Shown here: positions 62,101-64,000 of the stretch, piece by piece
Position numbering within the stretch: the first letter of the stretch is position 1
How the letters are laid out: the number at the start of each line of letters is the position of its first letter
Assembly (NCBI GenBank): GCA_021414115.1
Contig: JAIOPD010000120.1
Span: forward strand, 18,507 to 82,506
Direction: 5' to 3'
Length of the DNA: 64,000 bases
Source of the DNA: Planctomycetia bacterium
Lineage (GTDB): Bacteria; Planctomycetota; Planctomycetia; Pirellulales; UBA1268
Notes under the pieces: generated by a model
Databases searched by the model: none
What the model was told of the DNA's origin: nothing
What the model saw: only the letters and a program-made list of their open reading frames with translations
Position numbers and translations under genes: made by a program

Positions 62101-63454
62101 TGGCGAGTTCCGCCCCGTCAGCCGCCGGGGGCTGACCGGAGAGGATGTGGTAGGCGACGGCCCCAAGCGAGAACACATCGAGATGCTCACCGAGGCTCTC
62201 GTGTGGCGTCACGAGCACATCGGGGGCCATGTAGGCGGTGGTGGGATCATCCACAAGCTGGCCAACGTGCGAGGTGGCCGTGATGCCCTGCGTGGCGCCC
62301 GGCTGGTCTGCCGATGCGCGGTAGCCGACCTGCCAGTTGAAGACCTTCACCCGCGGCTTCTCGGAGTCGGCGTCGAGGATGAGCACGCTCCGGGGAGAAA
62401 GGGCCCGGTGGACGACCCGCTTCTTGTGGGCGAACTGCATCACCTCCGCCAGCTGCCGAATCAGATCGAGCCGGGTGGAAATCGTGAGGTCACGATCCCG
62501 AGTGGAGAGGAAGTGATCGAGGCGGATCGCCGTGGGATCGTGCTCGAAGATGATGGCTGGCCCGAGGTCGTGCTCGGTGAACTGCATCGCCTGCAGAATG
62601 CGGTCGTGACGGAGATTTTCGAGGAGCTGGAACTCACGAACGGCCGCCCGCTGGTGAATCTGCCGGTCTTCCTGTGTGGCGCTGCCCCGGAGGGGGTAGA
62701 CCCGGATGCGCCGCTTGGTGTCGGGAACGGTCGCGTGGCTGGCCTGCCAGTCTTGGAAGTTGGGGCCTTCGTCGATCTGGTGTTCGAGCACGTAGTCGCT
62801 CACCCGCCGCTGACGGTTCGACTGGCGGATGCCGGCCTCCTCGATGGCCCGGGCGACGATCTTGGCGGTGGGACGATCGAGAGGTGCCCGGCCGGTCGTC
62901 GACTGCATACCGGGGCAGTTCCGTTGGCGGATCGCTGCCATGATTCCCGGTCGAGCGGTAATGACTCGACCGTCAGCGGTGCGGCTGTCTTCACGGTCGC
63001 GGAGGCATACACCGAGGTTGCCGGTGCCTGTCAGGTCGCACTGGAGGTCGGGGGCCGAGAGGAAGACCAGCGGCTCGATGAACGGCACCTTGTTGCCGCG
63101 GCGGGCTGCGGCTTGGTGATTGAGCAGGTCGCGGAGCTTCTTCGCCTTGAGATTGGCGAGCTTGAGCGGGTTGTCGGTTGAGGCGCGGCGGCCGTCGGTT
63201 TCCCACGTCCATGTGCCGGCGTCGCCCGTCAGGCGCCCGGGGCGGCTCTTGATCTCAACAAGGAAGAACCCATACGGCGCGAAGACAAGCAAATCGACTT
63301 CGTTGACCGTGCCATCAAGGGCGATGAACTCGAACAGCGCCCACGCCCGGTACGGCTCGTGGGTGGGGAGCCGAGCCGACACGAAATCGAGCGCATCCCG
63401 TTCCCAAGGGAACGGTGAATCGGCGAACGAAGTCCAGTTCGAGTGCGTGGTCAT
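59144..63454 (-). CDS. pglW: BREX type 2 protein kinase PglW with NERD domain
   Basis: 1436 residues from the ATG at 63454 (MTTHSNW), the start that fits the domain; an upstream ATG at 63535 adds 27 low-complexity residues. Residues about 10-120 form a NERD nuclease-related domain (NEVDLLVFAPYGFFLVEIKSR). A first kinase-like domain (about 215-525) has HRALSPRSVLIL and VFNWQVG in place of HRD and DFG, so it is a pseudokinase. A second (about 555-840) has GQGSCS, HRDIKPDNIAVG and FDFSLV and may be active. A helix-hairpin-helix-like segment follows (DRMPGVGAKTRREIV). First gene of the BREX transcript, 8 bases before pglX. Confidence 0.92.
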   Translation of the reverse strand: MTTHSNWTSFADSPFPWERDALDFVSARLPTHEPYRAWALFEFIALDGTVNEVDLLVFAPYGFFLVEIKSRPGRLTGDAGTWTWETDGRRASTDNPLKLANLKAKKLRDLLNHQAAARRGNKVPFIEPLVFLSAPDLQCDLTGTGNLGVCLRDREDSRTADGRVITARPGIMAAIRQRNCPGMQSTTGRAPLDRPTAKIVARAIEEAGIRQSNRQRRVSDYVLEHQIDEGPNFQDWQASHATVPDTKRRIRVYPLRGSATQEDRQIHQRAAVREFQLLENLRHDRILQAMQFTEHDLGPAIIFEHDPTAIRLDHFLSTRDRDLTISTRLDLIRQLAEVMQFAHKKRVVHRALSPRSVLILDADSEKPRVKVFNWQVGYRASADQPGATQGITATSHVGQLVDDPTTAYMAPDVLVTPHESLGEHLDVFSLGAVAYHILSGQPPAADGAELATIIRKTRGLRLAAVLDGAGGPLCDLIRYATHPEVSKRFDTVTDFLEHLDLAEDDLTDPAGDEVENPAEAQVGDVLPGGLRVERRIGQGSCSIALLVTRGTGDNAEELILKAASAPEHSDRVRAEAAVLKRLSEDRDNRVVAFVEPADIGETAGFLMRPVFADLLTKRIETLGSRLRKEGRLHIDLLQRFGEDLIGVVAHLDRRGITHRDIKPDNIAVGLSSHEHVLQIVLFDFSLVSVPPENIRAGTPGYLDPLLPVRTPSPRFDNYAERYAVAATLHEMATGTLPRWGDGRSDPSQIEDEITIDADLFDAGLRERLAVFFRRAFRRDLSLRFDNAEQMLSEWRACFEGLAVGPIKEDHDDEADLHRQLATATLDTAVAALGLGTRATNALDRANVLTVQELLAFNRTKFDRMPGVGAKTRREIVTAVRILRERLQPNALPVEAKKPAAITEVPVDTVIEAAPENPATLTLDELASRLLAAQNSRSKAATGGQVVEHLLGRVPNSPLTDPWPTQSAIAGVMQVTRARIGQIVGTLFSKAGKDVGVSVLRDEIVAMVDAQGGVATADELADHLLAARTSEMAPEAAARLSHGLVRIAVEVEGLVPEPRLVARREGAAMIVARSDELADYGVRLGRSADRAIETPPDEPLASPARVIERLRGVTAPSGTTITDGRIVRLAASASHRAAVSSRMELYPRDMEPVRALKLSLGAVSGVRELSEDDLRERVTSRYPDAAPLPARPALDELLREVGLQLTYAPDAAGGKGGYRAPDFERRSVTTGSTLMSRYATYMPTGSASEITPEIADARSLEARLHRALRDGSFLQMVVSTKAYDRAAEELVRRFGVELLDVEAIVLDALRQAAAAAPVEWHKVEAADANRGGPDWDRLQRLASRCRPTIAARLFTPGKTPLLVYADILVRYDFLNLLAELQGKIGTAGGPHGVWLLISGGNVPLLDGQPTGVPGQKAIVPESWVRNAHRSEFATSGT

Positions 63455-63604
63455 GTTCAGAAGGTTGCCGTCTGTCAGGACGTCCGGGGGGGAGGCACAG
63501 GGGCCCGGTTTTCCGGCGGCAAACCGCCCTATCATGCAGCCTGCAGCCCCCCCGATGAAGTGAGGGCTGTTTTCGGCCGGAAGGGGCGTTGCCGGGGTTG
63601 CCGA

Positions 63605-63799
63605 TCAGTCCCGTTTTCTCCTGCGCTCCCGCTCCGCCCGCCGCCGCTCCCGCCGCTCGTTCATGTCGTCGATCGCTCGCTGCGCGACCCTGTTCTGGGC
63701 CTCCTGCAGCGCCTTCTCGCTCGCCACGCCCATCTTCAAGAGCAGTGTGAGCCAGCCAGCTTCGTAGTCGTGCAGTCTGTTCTTCGCCGGGCCTGTCAT
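63605..63799 (-). CDS. Small charged protein upstream of pglW
   Basis: 64 residues from the ATG at 63799, with GGAG about 9 bases upstream; an ATG at 63820 is a weaker alternative. GPAKNRLHDYEAGWLTLLLK is followed by a long, strongly basic helix (RVAQRAIDDMNERRERRRAE, then RERRRKRD). No family recognised. It lies about 150 bases upstream of pglW, on the same strand, and could be co-transcribed as a BREX regulator. Confidence 0.5.
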   Translation of the reverse strand: MTGPAKNRLHDYEAGWLTLLLKMGVASEKALQEAQNRVAQRAIDDMNERRERRRAERERRRKRD

Positions 63800-64000
63800 G
63801 GTCGTGGTCTCCGGATTCATGGGGAGAGCAATATCGAACCCGGTAGTGAAGCAAAACCGAGGGACAACCTTGTATCTTGCCCGAGGCACCCTCAAGCGGC
63901 CACATTGAACCTTCCGTCCATGGTGCTGGGCGTAGCCCAGTCACCCCTGGCACGGAGACCGGCGGTAGGTCGAACAACCTTCGGCCCTCCAAGGCCGTGA

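Noticed and set aside
61751..63181. A 476-codon open frame antisense to pglW
   Set aside because: It covers the kinase domains of PglW, whose motifs are unmistakable on the other strand; it is a GC-driven shadow.
1..64000. CRISPR arrays, rRNA genes or complete tRNA genes
   Set aside because: No regularly spaced repeats and no conserved rRNA or full tRNA structures were seen on either strand. The Cas4-like nuclease at 32.9 kb therefore does not indicate a CRISPR locus here.

Overview
The window looks like a chromosome segment from a GC-rich member of the Planctomycetes. The basis is the gene style: an ECF sigma factor paired with a Ser/Thr kinase, a DUF1559-free but signal-rich set of lipoproteins, a four-helix copper-storage protein, an HME-type efflux pump flanked by His-rich proteins, and large defence cargo. 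This is an inference from gene content; there is no rRNA and no intact tRNA in the window.

Layout. (1) 1-12.05 kb is ordinary chromosome: an N-terminally cut photolyase, a repeat-rich lipoprotein, a PLP aminotransferase, an ECF sigma factor, an alpha/beta hydrolase, and a metal-efflux cluster (His-rich secreted protein, membrane fusion protein, CusA/CzcA-like RND pump, His-rich lipoprotein). (2) 12.1-15.15 kb is a scarred junction: the 3' end of a GlsB/YeaQ/YmgE-like gene, a large serine recombinase, a decayed PIN toxin/antitoxin pair, and a second degenerate copy of the recombinase tail. (3) 15.2-17.5 kb returns to small chromosomal genes (DUF486, Csp copper storage, DUF3309, fasciclin). (4) 17.88-19.37 kb is a complete IS256-family element. 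(5) 19.4-32.9 kb looks like an integrated replicon: a primase-like protein, a RecA-fold helicase-like ATPase, a winged-helix protein, a metallopeptidase, then a sigma factor/Ser-Thr kinase/membrane protein module. (6) 32.9-42.3 kb is a minus-strand operon built around a Ycf46-type AAA+ ATPase with DUF1257 (Ycf35), DUF2997, DUF3150-like and DUF6915 proteins, two tiny membrane proteins and a Cas4/RecB-like nuclease. It is interrupted by plus-strand genes for PD-(D/E)XK, GIY-YIG, HNH and DUF2513 proteins. (7) 42.5-63.5 kb is a complete type 2 BREX (Pgl) anti-phage locus, pglW-pglX-pglY-pglZ-brxD-[two extra genes]-brxHI-[one extra gene], almost all translationally coupled.

How the parts work together. 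The BREX genes should form one transcription unit read leftward from about 63.5 kb, with PglX as the methyltransferase, PglZ as the phosphatase-fold protein, PglY and BrxD as ATPases, PglW as the kinase and BrxHI as the helicase. The unusual parts are a six-helix membrane protein and a 227-residue protein spliced between brxD and brxHI. The Ycf46 operon and the replication genes share a repeated AT-rich motif, GATTTAGATATCAAAA, in their intergenic regions. This suggests one regulatory network, and one mobile element, spanning about 25.5-41 kb. The Ycf46/DUF1257/DUF2997/DUF3150 operon is my best candidate for a poorly described system.
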